NCBI GenBank assembly: GCA_937975705.1
Contig: CALJTX010000020.1
Location: 124,001 to 188,000 of the forward strand
DNA: 64,000 nucleotides
Reading direction: 5' to 3'
Origin: an uncultured Flavobacteriia bacterium
GTDB taxonomy: Bacteria > Bacteroidota > Bacteroidia > Flavobacteriales_D > Crocinitomicaceae
Below the pieces are notes generated by a model. That model made no database searches. It was not told the origin of the DNA and was given only the letters and a program-made list of their open reading frames with translations. The translations under genes and the position numbers were made by a program. Numbering within the stretch: the first letter of the stretch is position 1; every line of letters starts with the position of its first letter. Positions 52,073 to 62,200 of the stretch are shown piece by piece.

Positions 52073-53214
52073 GAAGTGTCATTTTGATTCTGTGTATGGC
52101 CTTAGTGCCACAATTCTTTGCGCAATTTTGGATTCAGAAGTCCAGCCTTGGCGGCCCGGGTCGTCACCGTGCAACAGGTTGTGCTACATCGCACCGCGGC
52201 TATATGGGTCTTGGGCATGTGAATGGTACAGGGCAAGACATCTCTTTTAAAGATTGGTGGGAATACGACCCTGCTTCAGACACCTGGACCCAACGTGCCG
52301 ACTTTCCCGTTAGCACGCATGGTGCGGTTTCTTTTGTGGTAGACAATTGCCCGGTAGTGGGAGGTGGTTCAGCACTCAGTACCCAGTTTTATAAATTTGA
52401 TCCGCAGCAAAACACCTGGACGCCAATAGCGAATTGTATATTGAGCAATCCAGGCGATAGCCAAGGATTTTCAGTAAACAATCAGGGCTTTGTTTATTAT
52501 ACCAATCAATTAGCAAAATACGACCCAAGCACCAACGCTTGGTCTATGTGTGCAACCGCACCAATGTCATTTGGGTCTTGGACTTGTTCTTTTGCAATTG
52601 AAGGCAGCGGATTCATCAAAGGGGGAAATCAACTGTGGGAATACAAACCATTGCACGATCAATGGTATCAGCGCGCTACATTCCCGGGTGTATCTACAGG
52701 TGGAAGCTCCGCATTTGCCATTCAGCAACGTGGCTACGTTACATCTGGTTATGTCGGAGGCTTGTCGGTCGTAACCGATCAGGTTTGGTCTTTTCATCCG
52801 GCCACTAATTCTTGGAAACAAGAAATAGAATTTTCGGGATCGAGTCGCCGTTTTCCAGTTGCCTTTTCCATTCACGACCGTGGGTATATCGGCACCGGAA
52901 CAAATGGCATCAACTTCAATGATTTCTGGCAGTTCAACCCCACAGACAACAGCATTGGCCTAGAGCAAAATACTGTGGAGGTAAATGTTTATCCAAACCC
53001 TGTAGTGGATGAAGTCCATATCCAATGTTTGGGCTTGTCTTCTGACAATTTTGAAGTCAGCATTTATGATCTGAATGGAAAGTTGCTCTTGAAAGAGAGC
53101 TTGTTATATTTTCAACAAAAAATTGACTTATCTAATTTATTATCAGGATATTATATCTTAAAAATTGGCAATGATCAAAAACTGCTTTATCAACAAAAAA
53201 TGGTGAAGCGATGA
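52069..53214 (+). CDS. T9SS-secreted Kelch-repeat protein 1
   Basis: The 381-residue protein starts at the ATG overlapping the upstream stop (52069-52072). That choice gives a signal peptide (MRSVILILCMALVPQFFAQ); an in-frame ATG four codons earlier is less likely. Kelch blades follow, each with an Asp/Trp-rich motif such as DWWEYDPASDTWTQRADFP, QFYKFDPQQNTWTPIANC, QLWEYKPLHDQWYQRATFP and VWSFHPATNSWKQEIEF. A T9SS type A sorting domain ends the protein (YPNPVVDEVHI, YDLNGKLLL). The propeller has about six blades and probably binds protein or sugar ligands at the cell surface. Paralogous to the next two genes. Confidence 0.86.
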   Translation: MRSVILILCMALVPQFFAQFWIQKSSLGGPGRHRATGCATSHRGYMGLGHVNGTGQDISFKDWWEYDPASDTWTQRADFPVSTHGAVSFVVDNCPVVGGGSALSTQFYKFDPQQNTWTPIANCILSNPGDSQGFSVNNQGFVYYTNQLAKYDPSTNAWSMCATAPMSFGSWTCSFAIEGSGFIKGGNQLWEYKPLHDQWYQRATFPGVSTGGSSAFAIQQRGYVTSGYVGGLSVVTDQVWSFHPATNSWKQEIEFSGSSRRFPVAFSIHDRGYIGTGTNGINFNDFWQFNPTDNSIGLEQNTVEVNVYPNPVVDEVHIQCLGLSSDNFEVSIYDLNGKLLLKESLLYFQQKIDLSNLLSGYYILKIGNDQKLLYQQKMVKR

Positions 53215-54419
53215 GGTTAGTTTTATTTCTTCTTTTACTCTTTCCGGCCACCATTTTTGGACAATACAACACGTGGTCCAAACGCAATGATGTTGGCATG
53301 GGTAAACGCGAACGCGCTACTGGCTTCTCAATTGGCAGTTATGGGTATTTGTGCGGTGGTTTGGATACCGCCGATGTCATTCATAAAGATTTATGGGCCT
53401 ATGACCCTCAGACCGATGCCTGGACGCAAAAAGCAGATCTTCCGGGGTCGGCTCGTCGGGATGCGATTTCTTTTGTAATTGATAACTTCGCTTTTGTGGG
53501 CTCAGGAATGGACAGCCTATCGGGTCCAACGGGTAACACACTCAAAGATTTTTGGCGTTATAGCCCCACAACAAATTCCTGGACAGCCATTGCTGATTTT
53601 CCTGGAGCGGGAGGAGCAGGTGTCTATTTTGCTACGGGTTTTGCCGTTGGCGGCAAGGGCTATATATGCGGCGGCAAAACGGGACCAAGTATTTATACTA
53701 ACCAACTTTGGGAATACAAACCCAGTAATAACCAATGGATTCAGCGCGCTAATTTCCCCGGGGGAGTGCGCTACCAAATGTCCGCATTTGTGATCGGCTC
53801 AAAAGCATATGTTGGCATGGGTACAGACCAAAATATTTTCAAAAAAGACATGTATTGCTATGACCCCGGAGCCAATAATTGGGAGGCGATAGCTCCTTTT
53901 CCTGGTTATGAAAGAGGCTCGGCAAGTACTTTTACACTTGAAGAGCGCGGCTTTGTTTGTTTGGGCAACAACGGTGGTTTACTCTCAGATTTAATAGAGT
54001 ACAATCCGCAATCCGATACCTGGACGCTCAGAGCGGCTTATGGAGGAAGCGAGCGCAAAAGTGCAGTTTCTTTTGTCATTGACAACAAAGCGTATGTCGG
54101 CACAGGGAAAGGGTATTCGGGCAAAAAAGATAGCTGGTATGTATATGCACCTTCCAATTACGCAGCCTTAGACGCGCTCGATGCTGCGCTACAAATCTAC
54201 CCGAATCCGTTTTGTAGTGATTTGAAGATCAAAGGTATTGAGTCGAACGACATTGAACTGACCATCTATTCTGCACTAGGGATAAAAGTGCGACAGGTCG
54301 ATTTAACGGACGCTCAAGCGCAAACAATAGACTTAAGTACGTTACAAGCGGGCAGTTATATGCTCTGTTTTCGACTTGCAGATGGACAACAACTCACTAA
54401 AAAAATCACCAAGATATGA
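53211..54419 (+). CDS. T9SS-secreted Kelch-repeat protein 2
   Basis: The 402-residue protein has a signal peptide (MRLVLFLLLLFPATIFGQ), Kelch blades with DLWAYDPQTDAWTQKADLPG, DFWRYSPTTNSWTAIADFPG, QLWEYKPSNNQWIQRANFPG, DMYCYDPGANNWEAIAPFPG and DLIEYNPQSDTWTLRAAYGG, each followed by an AFVIxxKAYVGxG strand. The T9SS type A sorting domain (IYPNPFCSDLKI, GSYMLCF) is typical. The ATGA overlap with both neighbours shows translational coupling in a three-gene propeller run. Confidence 0.86.
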   Translation: MRLVLFLLLLFPATIFGQYNTWSKRNDVGMGKRERATGFSIGSYGYLCGGLDTADVIHKDLWAYDPQTDAWTQKADLPGSARRDAISFVIDNFAFVGSGMDSLSGPTGNTLKDFWRYSPTTNSWTAIADFPGAGGAGVYFATGFAVGGKGYICGGKTGPSIYTNQLWEYKPSNNQWIQRANFPGGVRYQMSAFVIGSKAYVGMGTDQNIFKKDMYCYDPGANNWEAIAPFPGYERGSASTFTLEERGFVCLGNNGGLLSDLIEYNPQSDTWTLRAAYGGSERKSAVSFVIDNKAYVGTGKGYSGKKDSWYVYAPSNYAALDALDAALQIYPNPFCSDLKIKGIESNDIELTIYSALGIKVRQVDLTDAQAQTIDLSTLQAGSYMLCFRLADGQQLTKKITKI

Positions 54420-55630
54420 GCAAGTTCATTTATCTCCTATTTGTGATTTTGCTATTGAATCAAGCCGCTTTTGCTCAAGACTATTGGCTTTCAAAAGATA
54501 CTGTCAATGGCCAGCCAAAGTCTGCGGCAAGCGCTTTTGTCATTGAAAACCGCGCATATCTAGTTGCCGGTACCGATGACTTCGCATACAAAAGAAAAAT
54601 GTATTCTTACCGCGCTGATCAAAACGACTGGGATGACGAAGTTTCTTTAGGTGGCGATGGTGGCGATGGCTTGGAGCGGGTTGGGGCAACCTCCTTTGCT
54701 TTAACGCAAGGTGGTCAAACCAAAGGTTATGTTGCCTTGGGCCAAACCCAAACCATTGCGTTCATGAACGACTTATGGGAATACGACCGCACCACAGAGG
54801 CCTGGACGCAAAAGGCCAATTTCACAGGTGCGCCCAGAAGAGAAGCCGTCAGTTTTGTGATTGCAAACAAAGCATATGTCGGAACAGGTAACAGTGCAAC
54901 AGGCCTTTTAGCCGATTTTTTTAGCTACGATCCGAATACCAATAGTTGGGCACAAATTAGTGATTTTGCAGGCACTGCACGCCGCGCTGCTGTTGCTTTT
55001 TCTATGGAAAATTATGGTTTTGTAGGTACCGGAGACGACGGCACGTTGCGCAATGATTTTTGGATGTATCAACCGCAAACAGACCAATGGATCCAAAAAG
55101 CAAATTTCCCCGGAAATGCGCGCTCAGGCGCTTGTGGTTGGGCTGCTTTTCCCGTTTGCTATCTCGGCACTGGTGAAGATGCCGCACACACTTTTCACAA
55201 CGACCTCTGGGAATACAACTACTTTTTAAACAACTGGACGCAGCGCGCCAATTTACCCGGACCCGGGCGCAAAAATGCGGTTGCGTTCTACCTAGACGGC
55301 TGGGGTCATATCGCAACAGGCTATAATGACGGCATTTTCTTCGACGACCTCTGGGCCTATAGTGGGACAGCTTCATTGGCCACTGACCAACAGCAACAAT
55401 TGCGATTAAAACCGAATCCTTCGACTGACTTCGTTGAGTTTGTGGCCTCGAGTCCGGAGGCTCGTTTTCAAATTTTTAGTACCACTGGTACTGAAGTCAA
55501 GACACCTTTTGTTCAAAACGCAACTCAATTTACCATTGACGTTCGTGCTTTGCCAACAGGGACTTATTTTTTGGTACTTTCTGATACAAAAACGCCTCAG
55601 ACCACTACCTTTGTGAAATGCACCGAATAG
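54416..55630 (+). CDS. T9SS-secreted Kelch-repeat protein 3
   Basis: The 404-residue protein has a signal peptide (MSKFIYLLFVILLLNQAAFAQ), a first blade that is altered (KMYSYRADQNDWDDEVSLGG with a Gly-Asp-rich insertion GGDGGDGLE), then DLWEYDRTTEAWTQKANFTG, DFFSYDPNTNSWAQISDFAG, DFWMYQPQTDQWIQKANFPG and DLWEYNYFLNNWTQRANLPG. The T9SS type A sorting domain (LKPNPSTDFVEF, TGTYFLVL) follows, with PNP retained and the terminal KCTE unusual in its cysteine. Its 3' end overlaps the DUF4907 lipoprotein gene by 13 bases. Confidence 0.86.
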   Translation: MSKFIYLLFVILLLNQAAFAQDYWLSKDTVNGQPKSAASAFVIENRAYLVAGTDDFAYKRKMYSYRADQNDWDDEVSLGGDGGDGLERVGATSFALTQGGQTKGYVALGQTQTIAFMNDLWEYDRTTEAWTQKANFTGAPRREAVSFVIANKAYVGTGNSATGLLADFFSYDPNTNSWAQISDFAGTARRAAVAFSMENYGFVGTGDDGTLRNDFWMYQPQTDQWIQKANFPGNARSGACGWAAFPVCYLGTGEDAAHTFHNDLWEYNYFLNNWTQRANLPGPGRKNAVAFYLDGWGHIATGYNDGIFFDDLWAYSGTASLATDQQQQLRLKPNPSTDFVEFVASSPEARFQIFSTTGTEVKTPFVQNATQFTIDVRALPTGTYFLVLSDTKTPQTTTFVKCTE

Positions 55631-55980
55631 TCAGCCTTTTACTTTTGGTTCTCGTTTCTTGCCAGGCTGAGCCTTCAGAGCAAGTAGGGGTAAAAAAGCC
55701 TTCTAAAATTAAAAGTGGCCACACTCAGATAAAGCCCACGACTTCAAATCATTTTGAAATAACCACGCTCCAAAACGCCAATGGTTGGGGATATCAAATC
55801 CGACAAAACGGCAAATTATTGCTCGATCAGCCTGTGATTCCTGGAAGGCCAGGAAATGCGGGTTTTCAGACACAAGCCGATGCGCAGCGCGTGGCAGAAT
55901 TAGTCAAAACGAAGCTTCAAGCAAAAGTCTTTCCACCAACCGTTAGTGAAGACGATTTAAAGAATTTAAACATTCACTAA
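55618..55980 (+). CDS. DUF4907 lipoprotein
   Basis: The 120-residue protein has a lipoprotein signal (MHRIVSLLLLVLVSCQA with the lipobox VLVSC) and a short DUF4907-like domain (about 45-105: GWGYQIRQNGKLLLDQPVIPG, GFQTQADAQRVAELVKTKL). DUF4907 proteins are small envelope proteins found next to Kelch/T9SS genes in Bacteroidota. The overlap with Kelch protein 3 supports that pairing here. It could anchor the propellers or act as their periplasmic partner; no function has been assigned. Confidence 0.83.
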   Translation: MHRIVSLLLLVLVSCQAEPSEQVGVKKPSKIKSGHTQIKPTTSNHFEITTLQNANGWGYQIRQNGKLLLDQPVIPGRPGNAGFQTQADAQRVAELVKTKLQAKVFPPTVSEDDLKNLNIH

Positions 55981-55985
55981 CTTTG
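55956..55985 (+). promoter_or_regulatory. Promoter directly ahead of asnS
   Basis: TTTA (55956-55959), 18 bases, then TAACTTTG (55978-55985), which matches TAnnTTTG. The asnS ATG begins five bases after the box, so transcription would start at or within a few bases of the start codon. Confidence 0.5.
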
Positions 55986-55989
55986 CAGC

Positions 55990-57435
55990 ATGAAAAGAAT
56001 CCGCATCTCGCAAATTTTGGCTGGCCACGAGGCTTTGCTTGATCAAGAAATCACCGTAAAAGGTTGGGTAAGAGCCTTTCGTTCGAACCGTTTTGTACAG
56101 CTCAACGATGGCTCGTGTATGGCCAACTTGCAAGCAGTTATTGATTTTGAGCAGTGGGATGAAGCGTTGTTGAAACGCATTACCACAGCTGCGGCACTTT
56201 CATTGAGTGGCAAGCTCGTTGCTTCTCAAGGTGCTGGTCAAGTAGTTGAGCTGCAAGTGACAGGCATAGAAATTTTAGGCGATGCGCATCCAGATGACGT
56301 CCAAAAAACTGTCATGCAACCAAAGCGTCATAGCTTAGATTTCTTGCGCGAGCAAGCCCATTTGCGTTTTAGAACGAACACATTCGGTGCAGTTTTTAGA
56401 ATTCGTCATGCGGTGGCATATGCCATTCATCAGTTTTTTAATGCGCGCGGGTTTTATTACTTGCACACCCCAATTATTACAGGTTCCGATGCCGAAGGAG
56501 CAGGCGAAATGTTTAGAGTGAGCACACTCGACGCAAAAAATCCGCCTTTGACCGAAGACGGACAGATCGATTACAAGCAAGATTTCTTTGGCAAACCGGT
56601 CAACTTAACCGTTTCTGGCCAACTTGAGGCAGAATTGGCAGCTACTGCTTTAGGTCAGGTGTATACTTTTGGCCCAACCTTTAGAGCAGAGAACTCCAAT
56701 ACGTCTCGCCACTTAGCTGAATTTTGGATGATTGAACCGGAAGTTGCGTTCAATGACCTCCAAGACAACATGGACCTCACAGAAGAATTCCTGAAATTTA
56801 TCTGTGCCTATGTCCTTGAAAATTGTGCGGCAGATGTTCAGTTTTTAGATGAACGCGATGCACAAGAACAAGCGCAAAAACCAGCCAACGAGCGCCACGA
56901 AATGAGCCTCATGGAGCGCCTAAAATTTGTCATTGAAAATCCTTTCAAACGCCTCACCTATACAGAAGCTATTGATGTATTGCTCAATTCAAATCATTAC
57001 AAGAAAAAGAAATTCAAATATCCGGTAGAGTGGGGTATTGACCTTCAAAGTGAGCACGAGCGATATTTAGTAGAAAAAGAATTCAAGTGCCCGGTCATTC
57101 TTACCGATTACCCAGCAAAGATCAAGGCCTTCTATATGCGCTTAAATGAAGATGGCAAGACGGTTGCAGCAATGGACGTTTTATTCCCAGGAATTGGTGA
57201 AATTGTTGGTGGCTCGCAGCGCGAAGAACGCTATGATGTTTTGGTTCAGAAATGTGAAGAGTTCGGCATTCCTGCAGAAGAGCTTTGGTGGTATTTCGAC
57301 ACGCGCAAGTTTGGAACGGTTCCGCATGCAGGTTTTGGCTTAGGTTTTGAACGCATGGTGATGTTCGTAACAGGTATGTCTAACATTCGCGACGTCATTC
57401 CATTCCCACGTACGCCTTTGAACGCAGAATTTTAA
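55990..57435 (+). CDS. asnS: Asparaginyl-tRNA synthetase
   Basis: The 481-residue class IIb synthetase has an N-terminal OB-fold anticodon-binding domain ([22 protein letters not shown]), then the catalytic domain with motif 2 ([25 protein letters not shown]) and motif 3 ([29 protein letters not shown]). The [13 protein letters not shown] and PNxPIIT-like [17 protein letters not shown] signatures distinguish AsnRS from AspRS. A lineage-typical insertion of about 80 residues ([10 protein letters not shown] to [14 protein letters not shown]) lies between motifs 2 and 3. Confidence 0.97.
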   Translation: MKRIRISQILAGHEALLDQEITVKGWVRAFRSNRFVQLNDGSCMANLQAVIDFEQWDEALLKRITTAAALSLSGKLVASQGAGQVVELQVTGIEILGDAHPDDVQKTVMQPKRHSLDFLREQAHLRFRTNTFGAVFRIRHAVAYAIHQFFNARGFYYLHTPIITGSDAEGAGEMFRVSTLDAKNPPLTEDGQIDYKQDFFGKPVNLTVSGQLEAELAATALGQVYTFGPTFRAENSNTSRHLAEFWMIEPEVAFNDLQDNMDLTEEFLKFICAYVLENCAADVQFLDERDAQEQAQKPANERHEMSLMERLKFVIENPFKRLTYTEAIDVLLNSNHYKKKKFKYPVEWGIDLQSEHERYLVEKEFKCPVILTDYPAKIKAFYMRLNEDGKTVAAMDVLFPGIGEIVGGSQREERYDVLVQKCEEFGIPAEELWWYFDTRKFGTVPHAGFGLGFERMVMFVTGMSNIRDVIPFPRTPLNAEF

Positions 57436-57472
57436 GTACCGAGCGTACAATTGCCGTGTGTTCTAGTACGGA

Positions 57473-58699
57473 TTATTTATCCAATGCGTGTTTTCCTGCA
57501 ATGAATCCTGTGGTCCAGGCAGCTTGAAAATTGAATCCGCCGGTTATGCCATCGATATCTAGCACTTCACCTGCAAAGGAAAGGCGTGGAAATTTCTTGC
57601 TTTTCATCGTCAGAAAATCGATTTCACTTAACGCCACACCGCCGGCTGTTACAAATTCTTCTTTGAAGGTTGTTTTGCCCTGTACCTCAAAGCGGTCATT
57701 GAGCAAGGTATTGACGAGTTTATTGATGGCTTTTTTGCCTACCTCGGCCCAGCGCTGATCTGCAGAAATGGCCGCGCGCTCAAGTAAGTGGTTCCAAAGT
57801 CGGTTGGTAAGAGGTGTTGGATTCCAATTGCTTAATTTCTTAGCGCCATGGGCTGTTATGGTATGTAAAAGATCTGTACGCAAGTCATCTTCCTTTTTTT
57901 GATCGAGCCAATTGACAAGTATGGCAAACTGGTAATTTTTGTCGGCCAACAAGCGCGCTCCCCAAGCGGAAAGCAATAGAACAGCTGGGCCGCTCATGCC
58001 CCAGTGTGTAACGAGCAAAGGACCTTGGCCACTCAGTTTGGTGCCTTCAATTTTGACTGTGGCATTCGGCACAACTGTCCCCATGAGTTCGCAAATGGGG
58101 TTTTTTGGCATATTGAAAGTAAACAAAGAGGGCAGCGGCTCTACAATATCTAGTCCGATGGTTTCCAACCAATTGAGACTGCTTCTCTTGGGGTGTCCGC
58201 CCGCGCAAATAATGACTTGGTCATAGGATTGAATGTCATCATTGTTGTGTAATAAAACACTTGCTTCGTTCACTTCTATCTTGGCAACATGCTGCTGGGT
58301 GAGGAGTGTTACACCTAGTTGCTGACATGATTTTAGAAAGCAGTCAATGATGACCTGTGAGTCATTGGCTAAAGGAAAAATACAGCCATCGGGATAAATT
58401 TTGAGCGGCACGCCGCGGCTTTCAAACCATTGGATCGTATCTGTAGCTGCAAACTGATGAAAAGCCTTGCGCAGTTGGGTCGTTCCTCTTGGATATGCTT
58501 TAGAAAGTTCGTTGATATCGGGGCTGTCGTGGGTAACGTTGCAGCGCCCTCCACCTGAAATTTTAACTTTAGCTAGGAATTTATTGCTTTTTTCTAAAAT
58601 ACAGACGCTGGCCTCGGGCCAATGCTGTTTGGCTGCAATGGCTGCAAAAAAACCGGCTGCTCCACCGCCTATGATGGCAATTTTTTGCTTGCTCTTCAT
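57473..58699 (-). CDS. HI0933-like NAD(P)/FAD-dependent oxidoreductase
   Basis: The 408-residue protein starts with a Rossmann FAD-binding motif (KIAIIGGGAAGFFAAIAAKQ), followed by FLAKVKISGGGRCNVTH, typical of the HI0933/YhiN group. The middle has VIICAGGHPKRS and GPLLVTHWGMSGPAVLLLSAW, and the C-terminus AGEVLDIDGITGGFNFQAAWTTGFIAGKHA. The group includes flavoproteins with no agreed substrate. An ATG eight codons upstream (58723) lies in the preceding gene; the start at 58699, overlapping its stop in TAATG, fits the family's beginning and is chosen. The pairing with a GreA-like gene points to co-expression. Confidence 0.9.
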   Translation of the reverse strand: MKSKQKIAIIGGGAAGFFAAIAAKQHWPEASVCILEKSNKFLAKVKISGGGRCNVTHDSPDINELSKAYPRGTTQLRKAFHQFAATDTIQWFESRGVPLKIYPDGCIFPLANDSQVIIDCFLKSCQQLGVTLLTQQHVAKIEVNEASVLLHNNDDIQSYDQVIICAGGHPKRSSLNWLETIGLDIVEPLPSLFTFNMPKNPICELMGTVVPNATVKIEGTKLSGQGPLLVTHWGMSGPAVLLLSAWGARLLADKNYQFAILVNWLDQKKEDDLRTDLLHTITAHGAKKLSNWNPTPLTNRLWNHLLERAAISADQRWAEVGKKAINKLVNTLLNDRFEVQGKTTFKEEFVTAGGVALSEIDFLTMKSKKFPRLSFAGEVLDIDGITGGFNFQAAWTTGFIAGKHALDK

Positions 58700-59148
58700 T
58701 AGTAAATCTTGTTGATTTTCCAATTGCGTCCATTAAATTGCGCACTTTCTTGCTCTTTTTTTCCTTTGAGGGCTTGAAAAAGTGGGGCGTCTGAACTCAT
58801 GCAGAAAATAGTTCTGTCTTCAAATTGAATTTGACCAAAAGGCACACTACAATAGTACCAATTTTGATTTATTTCAAAAAGTGCACCGATTTGAATATGC
58901 GTTAGTTCGGCGCTTGCATCTATTTTTTGAAGGGTCTGCAGCTGTTGTTGGGCAAGTGCAATTTGTTGGTCGAGTTTTTCTATTTCGATTTGAGCCATCG
59001 CAATACCGACTTCATGTTTATCGCCTGCTGAGCCCTTTCCACTCTCGGTGCTATCGATACTTAATTGGCTTCGCCCGACCTGCAGCGCAGATTTTCGACT
59101 TTCAAGTGCGTTAAATAAATGGTCGTGGAGCCTTGTTTTGAGGGTCAT
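58699..59148 (-). CDS. GreA/GreB-like small protein (Bacteroidota type)
   Basis: The 149-residue protein begins with helical hairpin segments (TLKTRLHDHLFNALESRKSALQ and SAGDKHEVGIAMAQIEIEKLDQQIALAQQQLQTL) and continues with a beta-rich domain (IGALFEINQNWYYCSVPFGQIQFEDRTIFCMSSDAPLFQALKGKKEQESAQFNGRNWKINKI). That organisation is like Gre factors (coiled-coil N-terminus plus FKBP-like C-terminus). The SAGDKxE motif matches a Bacteroidota family often mislabelled 3-oxoacyl-ACP synthase. It may bind RNA polymerase. A frame extension to 59199 is rejected because the start at 59148 gives the usual length and sits behind a -7 box. Confidence 0.72.
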   Translation of the reverse strand: MTLKTRLHDHLFNALESRKSALQVGRSQLSIDSTESGKGSAGDKHEVGIAMAQIEIEKLDQQIALAQQQLQTLQKIDASAELTHIQIGALFEINQNWYYCSVPFGQIQFEDRTIFCMSSDAPLFQALKGKKEQESAQFNGRNWKINKIY

Positions 59149-59154
59149 ATCTTG

Positions 59155-59162
59155 CAAAAATA
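59155..59162 (-). promoter_or_regulatory. -7 box of the GreA-like/flavoprotein pair
   Basis: TATTTTTG on the minus strand matches TAnnTTTG and ends six bases before the ATG at 59148, in the 57-base divergent region shared with ileS. No clear -33 box. Confidence 0.4.
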
Positions 59163-59205
59163 GCCCGATTTGTCGTAAATTCGCGTCTTTACAAAGCAAA
59201 CGTTC

Positions 59206-62200
59206 ATGAAAGCAAAATATCCTGAGTACAAAGGATTAAATCTCCCCAATGTCGCGGCCAGTGTTCTTGAAAAATGGCAAAAAGAATCCATTTTTCAGCA
59301 ATCTGTGTCGCAGCGCAATGGTGCACCGTCTTTTGTCTTTTATGAAGGTCCGCCTTCGGCCAACGGCTTACCTGGCATTCACCACGTCATGGGCCGCGCC
59401 ATCAAAGATATCTTTTGCCGCTACCAAACGCTCAAAGGAAAGCAAGTACATCGCAAGGCCGGTTGGGACACCCACGGCTTGCCTGTAGAACTCGGCGTAG
59501 AAAAAGAACTCGGCATTACCAAAGAGGACATCGGCACTAAAATTTCAGTAGACGCCTACAACGACGCTTGTAAAGAAGCAGTCATGCGCTACACCGATAT
59601 CTGGAACCAACTCACCGAAAAAATGGGATATTGGGTTGATATGCAAGATCCATATATTACCTACACCCCTAAATACATGGAGAGCGTATGGTGGTTGCTC
59701 GCCCAGCTTTACAACAAAGGCTTGCTCTACAAGGGTTACACCATTCAACCATATTCTCCGAAGGCAGGCACGGGTCTATCTTCACATGAACTCAACCAAC
59801 CAGGTTGCTACAAAGATGTCAAAGACACCACTGTGGTGGCTATGTTCGAGGTCTTGGATGGCCAAACTTTACCATTTGAAGCTGCATTCTGCGAAAAAAC
59901 ACATTTACTCGCCTGGACCACCACACCCTGGACACTCCCATCCAATACAGCACTTACCGTTGGCCCACAAATTGAATATGTTGCTGTAGCCACCTACAAC
60001 CAATATACATATACTCCAATGCAAGTGATCCTCGCCAAAAACTTGGTGGGCTATCAATTTGCCAAAGGTTTCGTGGCGGTAGAAAACACCGCTGAACTTC
60101 AAAATTACTCCCCCGGCGACAAACAAATTCCGTACACCATTCTCGGAACTTGTAAAGGCCAAGACCTTATCGGCTTAAAGTACCAACAGCTTTTGCCTTA
60201 TGCCCAACCGGCAGAAAATCCACAAGAAGCATTTCGCGTTATTGGTGGTGATTTCGTAACCACCGAAGACGGCACCGGAATTGTACACACTGCGCCAACA
60301 TTTGGTGCAGATGATGCCCGTGTGGCGGCTGAAGCCGGTGTGCCAGGGCTGCTCGTCGCAGACGAGCGCGGCAACCTCGTTCCACTCGTCGACCTCCAAG
60401 GCCGTTTCAGACCCGAAGTGGGCCCATATGCCGGCATGTACGTCAAAAACGAGTATTACGATGCAGGCCAAGAGCCCGAACGATCTGTAGACGTCCAAAT
60501 TGCTATTCAATTGAAGGAAGAAGGCAAGGCCTTTAAAGTAGAAAAATACGAGCACTCGTATCCACACTGCTGGCGCACTGACAAACCTGTATTGTACTAT
60601 CCACTAGACTCTTGGTTTATCCGTGTTACCGATCAAAAAGACCAACTCGTAGCCCTCAATAAAGAAATCAACTGGAAACCTGAGGCCACTGGTACGGGCC
60701 GCTTTGGCAAATGGCTCGAAAATGCCAACGACTGGAACCTCTCGCGCTCGCGCTATTGGGGCATTCCGATTCCTATTTGGTCTACAGAAGAAGGAGACGA
60801 GCGCATCTGCATCGATTCGATTGCCACCCTTCAAGCTCAGATTGAGCTATCCGTAGCGGCTGGCCTCATGCCAAACAATCCATTTGCAGACTTTGACCCC
60901 TCTAACTTTTCATCTGAAAATTACGACCTCATAGACCTGCACAAGCACAAGGTAGACCCCATCATTTTGATATCGCCGAGTGGCAAGCCCATGAAACGCG
61001 AGGCCGACCTCATCGATGTATGGTTTGACTCCGGCGCCATGCCGTATGCCCAATTGCACTATCCATTCGAAAACAAGGCGCTCATCGATGACAACCTTGC
61101 TTTTCCTGCCGATTTCATCGCCGAAGGCGTTGACCAAACGCGCGGATGGTTCTATACATTGCACGCTATTTCTACAATGGTTTTCGGAGAGAAAGCCTAT
61201 AAAAATGTGGTTTCTAATGGTTTGGTCTTAGATAAAAACGGCCTAAAAATGTCCAAGCGCTTGGGCAATGCCATTGACCCTTTTACAACCTTAGATCAAT
61301 ACGGCCCAGATGCCACACGCTGGTACATGATCACCAACGCCCAGCCCTGGGACAACCTTAAATTCGATTTAGAAGGCATTGCCGAAGTGCAGCGCAAATT
61401 CTTCGGGACGCTTTACAATACCTATTCATTTTTTGCGCTTTACGCAAACATCGATGGTTTTGATTTTAGCTCAGCACCAATTGCACTGCAAGACAGACCC
61501 GAAATCGACCAGTGGGTAATTTCCAAACTCAATTCTTTAATCGCTGAGGTAGATGCTGCTTTTGCCGCCTATGAACCTACAAAAGCCGGTCGCGCCATTC
61601 AAGATTTCGTTACGGAGCAACTATCCAATTGGTATGTGCGTTTGTGCCGTCGCCGCTTCTGGAAAAACGACGACAGCCAAGACAAACTCGCCGCTTATCA
61701 GACGCTATATACTTGCTTGGAAACCGTCGCTATTTTAGCCGCGCCAATCGCGCCGTTCTACATGGATCAGCTCTTTTCAGACCTCAACGCAACTACAGGC
61801 CGCCAAGCACATGCTTCTGTTCACCTCGCCGACTTCCCAAGTGCAGATCGCCAACAAATCTTATCTACGCTAGAGACACAAATGGAGTTGGCACAAAAAG
61901 CCTGTTCTTTGGTGCTTGCCCTGCGCAAGAAGCAACATATCCGTGTGCGCCAGCCACTTCAAAAGATCATGATTCCCGTTTTGAATGCCCAAGAAGCTGC
62001 CAATTTCCGTCATGTCACCGATCTGATTTGTTCAGAGGTCAATGTGAAAGAACTCGAGTTGCTCTCGGACACTGGTATTCTTGTCAAGTCGATCAAGCCT
62101 AATTTCAAAACCATAGGTCCAAAATATGGCAAACAAATGAAGGCAATCAGCCAGTTGGTACAACAATTTGATCAAAATGATATTGCGCAAATCGAACAAA

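Noticed and set aside
55002..55376. Minus-strand frame of 124 codons in Kelch protein 3
   Set aside because: Antisense of Kelch blades, rich in Arg and Cys, without start signal or relatives.
57436..57472. Bidirectional terminator between asnS and the convergent flavoprotein gene
   Set aside because: There is a partial inverted repeat (GTACCGAG/CTAGTACGG) but no uninterrupted stem and no T tract.
61629..62102. 157-codon frame inside ileS
   Set aside because: It is an alternative frame within an unmistakable synthetase gene with rare composition and no motifs.
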